From Deltaproteobacteria bacterium (lineage in GTDB: Bacteria > Bdellovibrionota > JACOXK01), in contig JACPKQ010000022.1 in the NCBI GenBank assembly GCA_016186995.1, positions 78,556 through 142,555 on the forward strand: DNA of 64,000 nt, read 5' to 3'. Below the pieces are notes generated by a model. It made no database searches. It saw nothing but the letters and a program-made list of their open reading frames with translations, and was not told where the DNA came from. The position numbers and the translations under genes are program-made. This document shows positions 8,886 to 18,145 of the stretch, in pieces (the stretch's first letter is position 1; every line of letters begins with the position of its first letter).

Positions 8886-9841
8886 GCCAAGTTGTAAAGT
8901 TTGAAAAATCACAATTGCTTCGAGAGCCTTCAGGTCATGAGGTACGTTTACACCTTGTTTCAGGACCTGAAGAAGGAACAGTTTATAAAATTACAGGGAA
9001 AAGTGTAAAGTTTGGAAGACATTCAGACAATGATATTATTCTTCAGGATTTGAAAGCTTCTCGATTTCATGCAGAGATGACGCTTATAGGGCATAGATAT
9101 GTATTGCGTGATTTGAAAAGTCAGAATGGGGTTTTTGTAAACAATCAGAAGATTCTTGAATCAGAAGTGCGATCAGGAGATTTTTTAAGTATTGGAAACA
9201 CTGTTTTTAAGTTTGTCGAGCATCTTCCATTGCCTATTCATAATGATGTCATGATTCACTTTGATGCTTCTAAGAGAAAGGAAGATAAAGTCCAGTTTAA
9301 AACCATTGCTGTCGTGGGTGGGTTCCTTATTTTAACTATTATCTTTATTAAAGTTTATTTTTCAGGGTCGCACATGAGAGAACCTTCAAGTATTGTAGAG
9401 CCGCAAGTCGTTTATGAACCCTCCATTTTTGAAACACCCACTCGGTTTGAGAGAGATGCTCAAACGTCCGATAAGAATGAAGAACAAGCAGAAATTCTCT
9501 ATCACCAAGGATATCGAGAGTATTTTGCGGGCAATTATGAGCGGGCTATTGATTATTTTCAAAGTTCTCTAGCTTTGATGAAAAATCATCGCCTTGCGAA
9601 TATTTATTTAAAAAATAGTTATAAAAAACTAGAGGATGAGGTGAAGTACAGATTTGAGGTAGGAAATACGTTTCTTGCAGCTCTTCAATTTAAAGAAGCA
9701 GAACGTGAGTTTGAAAGAATTATAGAGGTTTTAAATTTTTATCCTGAATCGAAGGTTTACCAAACGTACTATTTCAAATCGAAAGAATATTTAAAAAACA
9801 TTGAGAGTCGTTTGGCTTTAGAAAAAAAGGGTTATTATTAA
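8882..9841 (+). CDS. FHA domain protein with one transmembrane helix and TPR-like tail
   Basis: The 319 residues contain an FHA domain (about 42-115) with FGRHSDND, ASRFH and SQNG, so the phosphothreonine-binding set is intact. A single transmembrane helix sits at about 140-160. The distal part (about 205-312) has helical repeats of TPR type, such as EILYHQGYREYFAGNYERAIDYF. The topology places the FHA domain in the cytoplasm and the repeats in the periplasm. It overlaps the previous FHA gene by four bases and is followed one base later by the third FHA gene. It may scaffold a periplasmic part of the pilus assembly; that is inference from the operon. Confidence 0.85.
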   Translation: MSQVVKFEKSQLLREPSGHEVRLHLVSGPEEGTVYKITGKSVKFGRHSDNDIILQDLKASRFHAEMTLIGHRYVLRDLKSQNGVFVNNQKILESEVRSGDFLSIGNTVFKFVEHLPLPIHNDVMIHFDASKRKEDKVQFKTIAVVGGFLILTIIFIKVYFSGSHMREPSSIVEPQVVYEPSIFETPTRFERDAQTSDKNEEQAEILYHQGYREYFAGNYERAIDYFQSSLALMKNHRLANIYLKNSYKKLEDEVKYRFEVGNTFLAALQFKEAEREFERIIEVLNFYPESKVYQTYYFKSKEYLKNIESRLALEKKGYY

Positions 9842-9842
9842 A

Positions 9843-11759
9843 ATGAAAATCATTGTTTTTAAAAATGATGAAATTGTTTTAGAAAAAGTTTTTGATGGGG
9901 AAAGTGTGTCTCTAGGACGCGCTTCCGATAACGATATTGTTTTAGAAGCACCTCATATTTCAAGGCATCAAGTTACAATTACTTTTAAAAATGGAGAGTT
10001 TCTAGTTGAAAATAGAAGCTCTGTAAAAAAACTTATTTTTGAAGGAAAAGGTTTTGAAACCTTAAAACTTAAATCAAAAGAAAGTTTTAAAATTTCTCCT
10101 TATGAAATTCAGCTTATTCAAAAAGATGTTATTACACATCCTCTTGAACGGAATGATTCCCGCGAAGAGAGTCAAGAAACTTTGCCTGTTGGATTTAATG
10201 ATGCTGGCTCTGAGCATACACATATTAGTGAAACAAGTTTAATGGGTGTTTTAGAGCCCGTTTTTGGCAGTCCTGTTTCAAAAAAACAAGAATTGCGTTC
10301 TCAAGATGTTTTTACTATTGGAAGAGCTTCTTCAAATATATTACACATAGAAGACCCGCAACTTTCTCGCCACCATGCACAGATTGTTTTCGAGCATGGA
10401 AAGTTTTATATCGAAGATTTAGTAAGTGAAAATGGCACATTGGTTAATGGAACGCGCATTACTAAACATGAACTTCATACAGGAGATGTTATTAAATTAG
10501 GGGATGCAGAGTTTCAATTTAAAATGATTGATAAAAGATTTTATGGTGTGCCAGCTCCTTCTCATTACCTCCCCCCACAACCTTATGAAATGGTAGGATT
10601 GAGAAAACCCCAAAAAAAATCGAGAAAAGTAGCTCTCACAGCGCTTTTCTCTCTTTTAGTGCTTTGTATTTTATATCTTTTTCTTGGTCCAGAAAAGAAA
10701 GAGCAAGGTCCTCAACCTGCATCTGAAATACATTCCCAAGGTGTAAAATTTGAAAATCTGGCTCATGAAGAAAAAACAAAAATAACAGAATCGATCACAG
10801 AAGCTTTACGGCTTATGAACGAAGGTGATTTTTTAGGGGCTATTAACATTTTAGAAAAGATTCGTGCTCGAGTTCCTGCTTATGAAAAATCAAATGCTCT
10901 TTTAGCTCAAGCAAAAAAATTCTATCAAGAAAGAAGAGTCGAGGAGAGCAAACAGAAAGAAAACTTGACTCAAGCTCTTCTTCAAGCAAAAGAGGGGATT
11001 TCTTTCGAGGTTTCTACAGCCATTCAAAACTATAGAAGAAGGCAGTTTCAAGAGGCTTTAGAATCCATTGATAAAGCATTGGAACAAGACCCACAAGGTG
11101 AGATTGCACCACAAGAGATTGCTCAAGCAAAAGAGCTTAAAAAGATTATTCTTCAAGAACAAAGCAGAAAAGAAGAGATAAAAAATCAAAAAGAAGAACT
11201 CAAAAAACAAGAAGCACAAATTAAAAGTTATATGAATAGGGGAAGCGTGAGGTATGCACAAGGTGACTATGTTAAAGCGATTGCATACTGGCAAAAGGTA
11301 ACAAATTATAAAGAGCCTTCTTTTAAAAAATATGTTTCTCAGGCTGAAAAAAATATTAAAGAATCTGCGTCGCATATTTTAGGAAGTTTTATAATGATGA
11401 CTCAAAGCTTAGATCAAGAATTTGAGACACTTTTTCCACGTGGAAGAGCTTTGGCAGAGGCCCCAACTGTTGATCAATTATCTGAATTGCGTCGTAAATA
11501 CGTAGATGTGCACGAAAAAGTTCCTGAAGTGACAGCTGATTTACGTCTTCAAAAAAGAAAAATAGAAGAAAAACTAGAAATATTAAATAAAGAACTGAAT
11601 GCTCACGCACAGAACCAGTATTACCAATCACTTCTTTTCCAAAGCCAAGGCAATATGGGAGAGGCGGTTCGAGTATGGAAAGAAATTGTAACTCGCTATG
11701 ATATCAAAAGTGAGTATGTCAAAAAAGCAGAAGAAAAATTAAGGAAGTATGGAAAATGA
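9843..11759 (+). CDS. Double-FHA, TPR-containing membrane protein
   Basis: This 638-residue protein has two FHA domains. The first (about 20-85) has LGRASDND and SRHQ but reads SSVKK where most have SSNG, so it may bind poorly. The second (about 150-230) is complete (IGRASSN, SRHH, SENG). One transmembrane helix (about 263-281) is followed by a long helical region with TPR-like repeats, including SYMNRGSVRYAQGDYVKAIA at about 460. The last repeat unit (QSQGNMGEAVRVW) lies close to the C-terminus. The stop overlaps the PP2C start by four bases. It resembles its upstream neighbour enlarged by duplication. Confidence 0.85.
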   Translation: MKIIVFKNDEIVLEKVFDGESVSLGRASDNDIVLEAPHISRHQVTITFKNGEFLVENRSSVKKLIFEGKGFETLKLKSKESFKISPYEIQLIQKDVITHPLERNDSREESQETLPVGFNDAGSEHTHISETSLMGVLEPVFGSPVSKKQELRSQDVFTIGRASSNILHIEDPQLSRHHAQIVFEHGKFYIEDLVSENGTLVNGTRITKHELHTGDVIKLGDAEFQFKMIDKRFYGVPAPSHYLPPQPYEMVGLRKPQKKSRKVALTALFSLLVLCILYLFLGPEKKEQGPQPASEIHSQGVKFENLAHEEKTKITESITEALRLMNEGDFLGAINILEKIRARVPAYEKSNALLAQAKKFYQERRVEESKQKENLTQALLQAKEGISFEVSTAIQNYRRRQFQEALESIDKALEQDPQGEIAPQEIAQAKELKKIILQEQSRKEEIKNQKEELKKQEAQIKSYMNRGSVRYAQGDYVKAIAYWQKVTNYKEPSFKKYVSQAEKNIKESASHILGSFIMMTQSLDQEFETLFPRGRALAEAPTVDQLSELRRKYVDVHEKVPEVTADLRLQKRKIEEKLEILNKELNAHAQNQYYQSLLFQSQGNMGEAVRVWKEIVTRYDIKSEYVKKAEEKLRKYGK

Positions 11760-12496
11760 AAATACTCTGGTCAGCACATACAGTAGAAGGAAAAAGAAAG
11801 TTTAATGAAGATGCTTATTATGCAGACTCTGAAAAAGGGCTTTTTATGCTTTTAGATGGTATGGGTGGCCCTGGCTTTGGGGAAGAGGCAACAAGAAGGG
11901 TTTCTTTTTATGTAGCTGAATTTCTAGAATCTATGATGGAAAATGAAGAGGCTACTTGGCCTTATGAGCGGTTAGAGAAGTTAACACTACAGGAAAATAT
12001 TTTAAGAGTGGGTTTTCTTTCGGCTAATGAAAGGCTTTATAAGGAAGCACTACAAGAATATCAAAAAGAGGTGATGGGCACTTCTCTTCTTATTGCTCAA
12101 GTTAAAGGAAGAAAACTTATTTTAGGGCATGCGGGTACTTGTCATGCCTATCTTTTAAGAGATGGATATTTATCTGAGCTTACGGAGGATCATTCTTACG
12201 CAGCAGAAAAACGGATTGTTCCTTTACGAAGCGAAAAAAATATTTCACTTTCTGTTTTAGGCTTGCAAGAAAAACTACCCAAAGCTCAGTTTAAAGAAAA
12301 AACTCTTAAAAAAGGTGATCGAATTCTTTTAGTAAGCGATGGAGTGTCGTTAGTTGTGAGCAATCAAGAACTTCAGAGGATTCTTAATAAAAATTCTCAT
12401 GATCTTCATGCTTTTTGTGAAGAGATGACTTCTTTAGCCGAATCTCGAGATACTTCCGACAACGCCACTGCCTTCATCCTTGAAGTAGGGGATTAA
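11756..12496 (+). CDS. PP2C-family protein serine/threonine phosphatase
   Basis: This 246-residue PP2C phosphatase has the metal-binding motifs in order: NEDAYYAD (about 18), LLDGMGGPG (about 32), the HAGTCHAYLLRDG strand (about 121), LTEDHS, LVSDGV (about 194) and SDNATAF near the end. These enzymes remove phosphate from Ser/Thr residues and usually oppose Hanks-type kinases. It closes an operon of three FHA proteins, so it probably resets phosphothreonine marks that those domains read. No kinase is in this operon; the nearest is at 35.5 kb. The gene meets the minus-strand transporter tail to tail with a four-base overlap. Confidence 0.93.
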   Translation: MKILWSAHTVEGKRKFNEDAYYADSEKGLFMLLDGMGGPGFGEEATRRVSFYVAEFLESMMENEEATWPYERLEKLTLQENILRVGFLSANERLYKEALQEYQKEVMGTSLLIAQVKGRKLILGHAGTCHAYLLRDGYLSELTEDHSYAAEKRIVPLRSEKNISLSVLGLQEKLPKAQFKEKTLKKGDRILLVSDGVSLVVSNQELQRILNKNSHDLHAFCEEMTSLAESRDTSDNATAFILEVGD

Positions 12497-13251
12497 AGAA
12501 TCATTTTTATAAAATGCCCAATAGCATAGGCAAGAGTGGCAGCACCCCCACCTAAGAAGAGAGTTTCGAAACCAGAAATAAGAGGTGGATGACCTAAGTC
12601 TAAATACCTTCCTTTGAAATAACCTAAAAGATAAAAAGTAATGAATGTCATAACAGCACTCACTGTGTAAATTTTTGGAATTTCTATAAAATAAGAAGCA
12701 AGAAGTGGGAGAAGGGGAATAACCCCCACAAAACAAAAAGAAATAAATGTTGCTAATGCTGATTTAAGTGGATGTGGGTTTTCGATTCTTAATCCAAGTT
12801 CTTCAACAAGCATGGTATCAATCCATCTTTTTTCATCTGAAGTAATTGTTTTAACAATGTTATCAAGTGTTACACCTTCAAACCCTTTTGCTTTGAAAAT
12901 TTGACGCACTTCTTCTTTTTCACCTTCAGGGATAAGCTCGATATGTTTTTTTTCCATTTGTCTGGCTTTTTCTATGATTTCTTGATCTGACTTAGAGCGA
13001 AAGAAGTTGCTTACTGCCATACTAAAACCATCTGCTACAAGGTTTGCCACCCCTAAGATAAGAGCTACTTCAAGTTGTAATCTGGCCCCTACAACCCCAG
13101 CGATAACAGCAAAGGTTGTGACAAGGCCATCAATAGACCCAAGCATAAAATCGCCAAGATAACTGGGTTGTGCTTTTTCAGAAAGTCTTTTTTGGATAGC
13201 ATGATGGGTATGCTCATGCATAAGCTCTTTATCTTTCATTTTTTCTGACAT
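12493..13251 (-). CDS. VIT1/CCC1 family iron/manganese transporter
   Basis: This 252-residue membrane protein follows the VIT1/CCC1 fold. The first helices carry SIDGLVTTFAVIAGVVGA and ANLVADGFSMAVSNFF, with the metal-path Asp and Met residues of the family. A charged cytoplasmic loop rich in Glu (about 85-145) matches the metal-binding domain between helices 2 and 3. Three more helices follow. Plant and yeast members move Fe2+ or Mn2+ into vacuoles, while bacterial ones are thought to export or store them. A His-rich start (MHEHTHHA) may also bind metal. It stands alone. Confidence 0.88.
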   Translation of the reverse strand: MSEKMKDKELMHEHTHHAIQKRLSEKAQPSYLGDFMLGSIDGLVTTFAVIAGVVGARLQLEVALILGVANLVADGFSMAVSNFFRSKSDQEIIEKARQMEKKHIELIPEGEKEEVRQIFKAKGFEGVTLDNIVKTITSDEKRWIDTMLVEELGLRIENPHPLKSALATFISFCFVGVIPLLPLLASYFIEIPKIYTVSAVMTFITFYLLGYFKGRYLDLGHPPLISGFETLFLGGGAATLAYAIGHFIKMIL

Positions 13252-13299
13252 CCCACTCGCTCCTATTTTTGAAGTATAGCATATTATAAGAGGCCCACA

Positions 13300-14118
13300 T
13301 TAATCTAAAAAAAGATCTGGTTGAAGTGGGTTTTGAGGATTCACAGCGTATTTTGAAAAATCTTTGACACCTTCTTTTTTTAAAACGTCTTCATCTAAAA
13401 AGAAGTTGCCAGTGCATTCTTTTGAGTTTTTTGTAAGTATGGCATAGGCAGCGTCTGCAACTATTTCTGGTGTTCTTGAGCATTGTACCATTTCTTCTCC
13501 ACCCAAAAGGTTTTGAACGGCTGCTGTTGCAATCGTTGTTTTTGGCCACAGAGCATTAACCGCAATTTTAAAAACTTTAAACTCTTTTGCCATTCCTAAT
13601 ACACACTCGCTCATTCCATACTTGCTCATCGTGTAAGCAAGGTGAGAGGAAAACCAATGTGGCATAAGATTAAGGGGAGGAGAAAGATTAAGAATATGTG
13701 GATTCTCACTTTTTTTAAGATGGGGGATGCATTTTTGAGAGCAAAGATATGTGCCTCTGACATTCACTGCAAACATAAGATCAAATTTTTTCATAGGTGT
13801 GTTGAGGGTGTTTGTAAGATTGATAGCGCTGGCATTGTTTACAAGAATATCTATTTTTCCAAAGGTAGTAAAAGTTTTTTGAACGGCCAGCTCTACTTCT
13901 TCTTCAAAGCGAATATCGCAAGCTAGCGGAAGTGCGGTACCCCCTCTATTTTCAATTTCTTCAGCAGCTGTAAAAATAGTACCTGGTAGTTTTGGGTGTG
14001 GGTCTTTTGTTTTTCCAATAACTACAATTTTAGCTCCGTCACGGGCTGCTTTAAGGGCTATGGCAAGGCCTATGCCACGGCTTGAACCTGTAATAAAAAG
14101 TACTTTGTCCTTTAACAT
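13300..14118 (-). CDS. Short-chain dehydrogenase, HSDL2-like
   Basis: This 272-residue SDR has the nucleotide site TGSSRGIG (about 10-17), the NNAS motif (about 92) and the catalytic YTMSK (Tyr and Lys about 165-169). The overall sequence follows the SDR part of hydroxysteroid dehydrogenase-like 2: KDPHPKLPGTIFTAAEEIE, NVRGTYLCS, NLSPPLNL, NALWPKT and an end of NPLQPDLFLD. The natural substrate of this group is uncertain; links to fatty-acid or sterol metabolism come from eukaryotic members. It lacks the SCP2 domain of the animal protein. It overlaps the aminopeptidase gene by seven bases, so the two are co-transcribed. Confidence 0.88.
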   Translation of the reverse strand: MLKDKVLFITGSSRGIGLAIALKAARDGAKIVVIGKTKDPHPKLPGTIFTAAEEIENRGGTALPLACDIRFEEEVELAVQKTFTTFGKIDILVNNASAINLTNTLNTPMKKFDLMFAVNVRGTYLCSQKCIPHLKKSENPHILNLSPPLNLMPHWFSSHLAYTMSKYGMSECVLGMAKEFKVFKIAVNALWPKTTIATAAVQNLLGGEEMVQCSRTPEIVADAAYAILTKNSKECTGNFFLDEDVLKKEGVKDFSKYAVNPQNPLQPDLFLD

Positions 14119-16685
14119 TTGATATGCCTGATGTTAAAAGTTCTTTCATCTTCTTGTAGTTTTATAAGAAGTATTTTTTTAACAATAGGTAAAAGATTTT
14201 TTTTATTTTTTGAGATGAAAGTTTTTAATTTTTGAATTGTTTCTTTGGTTCCATAGGTAGGCGTTAAATTGAGTGTATAACTTTGCATGAATTCATTACT
14301 TTTATTGTGAGATAAAGGAACAATGTTTTTAAAAATGTCATCTGCACATTGAAGGTGAGTTTCTTCAATAGCTTCGCCACGAAAGAGATGTTCCATAATG
14401 ACTTTTTCTTCCGCTAATTTAAGATTAGAGTTTTGATTAAGCAATCTTTCAAAATACTTCTTCTTGTTGCTGAGAAGGGGAAGGGATGCTTTAGCCCCCA
14501 GAACACTTTGTTTTCCCCGTTCGGATGGGTCTTTGAGCTCTTCTTTTTTTCTTAACTCTTCAGCGTTTTTCCAATTTTCTTTGTGGAGTTGTGTTATAAG
14601 CCCCCAACGTCTGTCTTGGTCTATTTCATAATTTTTAAGTTTGAGGGCGCCTTCAAGTAAGTGTTCAAGCTTCTCTTGTGAGGTTAAAGTTTTTGCGCTT
14701 GCACAAAAACGATCCAGCCACAGTTTTTGAAAATCAGAACCATCTTCTGCTTTTTCAAGGTTTTCCCACAAAAAGTGTTCAATTTTTTCTCTATAAATGT
14801 TTCGTTCTTCTTCTTTTTTGGGAAGATAATGATAACAAGAAGAAATTTTTTGAGAAACTTTTGTTGCAATCTTAATATCTTTTTCCTTTCCAAGGTTTAG
14901 AAGCACAAGATCTAAAAACTCTTGAGGTGAAAAAAGGGCGTCTCTTACCATTTCCCAAAGGGATTGCCAGAACATCATGCGGGTTTGCACATCTTCAATT
15001 TTTGAAAGATGGTTTTTTGCGTTGTGAACGGTTGTTTTATCAAGTTTAATTTTTATAAAATCACAATCTCCATAATTTGGATAAATCATGAGAGGTTGTT
15101 TTTGTCCTTTAAGTGCAGAAATCACAGTTCTTTTTTTATTATAGGTGAGAGGTAGGGCTTTTCTTAAAACAACACTTCCTTTTTTAAGATCATAGAGTCC
15201 TATTTGTGTTTTGTGCGTTCGAAGTGTTCTATATTTTTGTGGTGCTGATTGAATAAGTTCAAAAGAACTGATTTTTCCCTTTCTGTTTGTAGAATATTTT
15301 ACTTCAATCGTATTAAGACTTGCTTTTTTAAGCCATTTTTTTGTCCATCTTTTAAGATCTTTTCCGGAGGCTTTGGCTAAGGATGAAATAAAATCACGCA
15401 TCATTGTGTTTTTGAAAGCATATTTTTTGAAGTAAGCACGTAGTCCATTTCTAAATTTTGTAGGGCCTAAGTAAAAAGCAAGTTGTTTTAAAACAGAAGC
15501 CCCTTTGCCATAGGTAATGCCATCAAAGTTTGCAAACGCTTGTTGGGTGTCAGAGGCATTTGTCACAATAGGATGTGTTGTCACCCACTGATCTTCAAGA
15601 TAAGCCCACTCTTTAATGCGGGCATAAAAATCTTTCCATGCATGTTTAAACTCAGTTCCTTCTCCTGCACACAAAAAAGAAATATAAGTAGCAAAGCTTT
15701 CGTTGAGCCAAAGATCATCCCACCACTTCATAGTGACAAGGTTTCCAAACCACATGTGTGCCATTTCATGAAGAAGAGTTTCTGCTAAACTTTCTCTTTG
15801 TTGATAAGTGAGTTCCCCTCTTGAAAGATAAGCTTCGTTGAAGGTAACGGCTGCAACGTTTTCCATAGCTCCCATATTGTAATCAGGACAAATAATTTGA
15901 TCGTATTTGTGAAAAGGATAAGGATAATCAAAATATTTTTGAAAGAATTCAAACCCTTGTTGAGTCAGTTTAAACCAGTCTTGAACAGGTACATAGTTTG
16001 ACATAGAGTGCCTGGCAAAAAGTCTTAAAGGAATTTTTCCTGCTTCGTCTTTCCACATTTTGTAAGGGCCTGCATGGAGAGAGAAAATATAGGTGCTAAA
16101 CTTTTCTGATTTCGGAAATTTCCAAAGTTTTTTATTTTTTGAACTTTTTGTGACAGATTTTTCTGTAGTTGAGGAAATAACATGCCACTCTTCGGGTGCG
16201 TCAACGTAGAGAGAATAAGTTGCTTTAAGATCAGGTTGATCAAAGCATGGAAACATGTGATTGGCTTCAAAGGGTTCAAAATCAGAATAAACATAAACTT
16301 TTTGGTCTTCTGGGTCTTGAAAACGATAAAGCCCGTTTCCTGTTTTGCTGTAATCTCTTTGAAACTGAATAGAAATAATGTTGTGTCTGTAAACGAGAGG
16401 TTTGGACGGAATTTCAATGTAAAAATTATTGTAAGTAGGTTTTAAAATTTCTTCATCGTTTACAAAAAGTCGAAGTACTTTTCCGTTATCAAAATCAACG
16501 GTTAAAGGATAGGTGCCATCTTTAAGAAAAAAGTGAATATCAACACGGCCTGAAAAGTATGGCTTTTTTTCGTCCAAACTCATATCAAGGTCGTAATGAA
16601 CGTTTGAGATAAGAGATGAACGAAAAAGGGCGTGATCTTGAGTCATGTAAGGCCCCGGTTTTCTTTTGATTTTTAATCTACCCAT
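14112..16685 (-). CDS. pepN: M1 family aminopeptidase (aminopeptidase N type)
   Basis: The 857-residue protein is a full-length M1 zinc aminopeptidase, which removes N-terminal residues from peptides. It has the N-terminal beta domain, the exopeptidase motif GAMENV (about 268), and the zinc site HEMAH (about 305) with the second Glu in LWLNESFATY 18 residues on. A long helical C-terminal domain of ERAP type begins at about 520. No signal peptide is seen, so it is cytoplasmic. The chosen ATG has only a weak ribosome site. A second ATG 14 codons in (MTQDHALF) is an alternative and would give a start closer to many homologues. Confidence 0.93.
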   Translation of the reverse strand: MGRLKIKRKPGPYMTQDHALFRSSLISNVHYDLDMSLDEKKPYFSGRVDIHFFLKDGTYPLTVDFDNGKVLRLFVNDEEILKPTYNNFYIEIPSKPLVYRHNIISIQFQRDYSKTGNGLYRFQDPEDQKVYVYSDFEPFEANHMFPCFDQPDLKATYSLYVDAPEEWHVISSTTEKSVTKSSKNKKLWKFPKSEKFSTYIFSLHAGPYKMWKDEAGKIPLRLFARHSMSNYVPVQDWFKLTQQGFEFFQKYFDYPYPFHKYDQIICPDYNMGAMENVAAVTFNEAYLSRGELTYQQRESLAETLLHEMAHMWFGNLVTMKWWDDLWLNESFATYISFLCAGEGTEFKHAWKDFYARIKEWAYLEDQWVTTHPIVTNASDTQQAFANFDGITYGKGASVLKQLAFYLGPTKFRNGLRAYFKKYAFKNTMMRDFISSLAKASGKDLKRWTKKWLKKASLNTIEVKYSTNRKGKISSFELIQSAPQKYRTLRTHKTQIGLYDLKKGSVVLRKALPLTYNKKRTVISALKGQKQPLMIYPNYGDCDFIKIKLDKTTVHNAKNHLSKIEDVQTRMMFWQSLWEMVRDALFSPQEFLDLVLLNLGKEKDIKIATKVSQKISSCYHYLPKKEEERNIYREKIEHFLWENLEKAEDGSDFQKLWLDRFCASAKTLTSQEKLEHLLEGALKLKNYEIDQDRRWGLITQLHKENWKNAEELRKKEELKDPSERGKQSVLGAKASLPLLSNKKKYFERLLNQNSNLKLAEEKVIMEHLFRGEAIEETHLQCADDIFKNIVPLSHNKSNEFMQSYTLNLTPTYGTKETIQKLKTFISKNKKNLLPIVKKILLIKLQEDERTFNIRHIKC

Positions 16686-16905
16686 AACCTATTGTAAATA
16701 CTTGTGAATTTTACTCAAGTCAATGCCTTGCCATTGACTAGATTTTAGTTTTGTTAAGTATTTAACCAAAAATGCACAACCTGCTGAAAACACATGTAAA
16801 AATAATGAAATCACGAGTATTTTGTCTATTTTTTAAACAAATGTCAGTGTTTTAGTCCCAGGTTAAAATAGAAGAATATCTATTAATTTTAATGAGTTAG
16901 CTTTA

Positions 16906-16921
16906 TGGCATAGAGCTTGCT
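16906..16921 (+). promoter_or_regulatory. sigma54 (-24/-12) promoter of the main Tad operon
   Basis: TGGCATAGAGCTTGCT has the invariant GG and GC ten bases apart, as in sigma54 promoters (TGGCAC-N5-TTGCW). It lies 190 bases before flp. The 426-base gene-free region 16686-17111 also holds AT-rich sequence upstream, where an activator could bind, and a hairpin GTCCCTG-TTTCAA-GCAGGGA (about 17064-17083) just before the ribosome site. No riboswitch class was recognised in the leader. Confidence 0.75.
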
Positions 16922-17111
16922 CTTTAAATAAGTGAAGCAATACAAGGCCACCATAAAGGGGGGCCAGATTGGAGAAAAACCAAGAAATTTGGTATACTTA
17001 GGTAAGAAGATTGGGGAGTTCCTCTCAAGAATCCTTGTCTGTATCTAAGTTAAAAAAACAGAGGTCCCTGTTTCAAGCAGGGATGATAGGAAATAAAGGG
17101 AGGCTATCGTT

Positions 17112-17303
17112 ATGTTAAAAAGATTTTTCACAGAAGAAAAAGGTCAATCAGCTACTGAATATATCTTGATCGTTTCTGTTATTGTCGGTGTTGTTCTTGT
17201 TGTAGGACGAGTTTTTAAAGACCAGCTTCAACAGATTGTCGGAAACGTTATGGGTCAAGTTCAAAAAAGCGCCCAATCATTTATGGGTGGCGGCGGTCAA
17301 TAA
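17112..17303 (+). CDS. flp: Flp-type major pilin
   Basis: This 63-residue prepilin has a short charged leader ending in EEKG, followed by QSATEYILIVSVIVGVVLVV, the hydrophobic helix of Flp pilins. The cut by the TadV peptidase should fall after the Gly (residue 11). A Gln/Gly-rich tail follows (MGGGGQ). The gene is first behind the sigma54 promoter, has a strong AGGGAGG ribosome site, and is followed by a stable stem-loop, all fitting an abundant pilin subunit. Confidence 0.9.
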   Translation: MLKRFFTEEKGQSATEYILIVSVIVGVVLVVGRVFKDQLQQIVGNVMGQVQKSAQSFMGGGGQ

Positions 17304-17341
17304 TTATTTTTTGAAGGTCGAAAATCAAAAAGTAAGTTAAG

Positions 17342-17382
17342 GAAAAAGGAAGAGTCCACATAAAAAGGGCGCTTCCTTTTTC
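17342..17382 (+). terminator. Stem-loop after flp, likely attenuator or mRNA-stabilising hairpin
   Basis: GAAAAAGGAAG (17342-17352) pairs perfectly with CTTCCTTTTTC (17372-17382) around a 19-base loop. It sits between the first pilin gene and the rest of the operon and is not followed by a clean U tract. It is therefore better read as a partial terminator or 3'-end stabiliser that raises flp mRNA over the downstream genes. Confidence 0.55.
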
Positions 17383-17397
17383 TAGGGTTTTGTTCAT

Positions 17398-17595
17398 ATG
17401 GTACGTTTGTGGAAACAATTCCTAAAAGATGAAAGTGGTCAAACGGCCACAGAATACATTCTTGTCATCGCTATTCTCTCGCTTTTTATTATTAAAGCGC
17501 TCGGTTTTTTTCGCGAAATTTTTTTAGAAGCAACACCTCAATTTGCAGACATCATTGAAGATGATTTGAAAACAGGAAGGGGGTTTGGAGAATAA
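17398..17595 (+). CDS. Second Flp-like pilin
   Basis: This 65-residue protein has a leader ending DESG, then QTATEYILVIAILSLFIIKAL, the same processing site and hydrophobic helix as Flp. The tail is acidic (DIIEDDLKTG), unlike the Gly-rich end of the first pilin, so it is more likely a minor pilin than a duplicate major subunit. Its stop overlaps the tadV start (TAATG). Confidence 0.85.
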   Translation: MVRLWKQFLKDESGQTATEYILVIAILSLFIIKALGFFREIFLEATPQFADIIEDDLKTGRGFGE

Positions 17596-18143
17596 TGGTT
17601 TTTGATATTCCGAGTTCTGTAGGCATTATTCTTCTAGCTACTACTTTGTTTTGCGTTATTACAGATTTTGTCAACGGAAAAATTTATAACTCTGTGACTT
17701 TTTCTATTATAGGTGTGGGTCTTTTATACCACAGCTTTTTTGCACAAGGTCATGGTTTTCAATTTTCAATTTTGGGCGTTGCGCTTGGTTTTGCTCTCTT
17801 TTTTTCATTTTTTGCTTTGCAAGCTATGGGGGCAGGAGATGTTAAACTTCTTATGGCTATAGGAGCTTTAACAGGGTGGCGCTTTACTTTAGGGGTAGCC
17901 ATCCTTTCATTTTTAGCAGGGGGGGTGATCTCAATCTTCCTTCTTATAAAACATGAAAGGTTTAAAAAAACTTTGAAATCAATAGGAACACTTTTGTGGA
18001 CGATGGTTGTTCCAGAAATGAAAATGCAAACACCAAAGATTGAAGATTGTCTTTTGTCTCCTTTTGCTTTGCCACTTTTTATTGGAGTGGTTCTTCAATA
18101 TTTTAAATTTATCGATATCGTTTCTCTTATGTGGAAGTTTTAA
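17595..18143 (+). CDS. tadV: TadV/CpaA prepilin peptidase (A24 family)
   Basis: This 182-residue membrane protein is an A24 aspartic prepilin peptidase that cuts the leaders of Flp and TadE-type pilins. The two catalytic aspartates are in VITDFVNGKI (Asp about 24) and in the family motif MGAGDVKLL (Asp about 81). About five hydrophobic helices span the sequence. It lacks the N-terminal methylase domain of PilD, as is usual for TadV/CpaA. Its position between pilin genes supports the call. Confidence 0.93.
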   Translation: MVFDIPSSVGIILLATTLFCVITDFVNGKIYNSVTFSIIGVGLLYHSFFAQGHGFQFSILGVALGFALFFSFFALQAMGAGDVKLLMAIGALTGWRFTLGVAILSFLAGGVISIFLLIKHERFKKTLKSIGTLLWTMVVPEMKMQTPKIEDCLLSPFALPLFIGVVLQYFKFIDIVSLMWKF

Positions 18144-18145
18144 AA

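Noticed and set aside
16921-17111. Cyclic-di-GMP (GEMM) riboswitch in the flp leader
   Set aside because: The leader is long and has small hairpins, but the conserved GEMM core bases could not be found.
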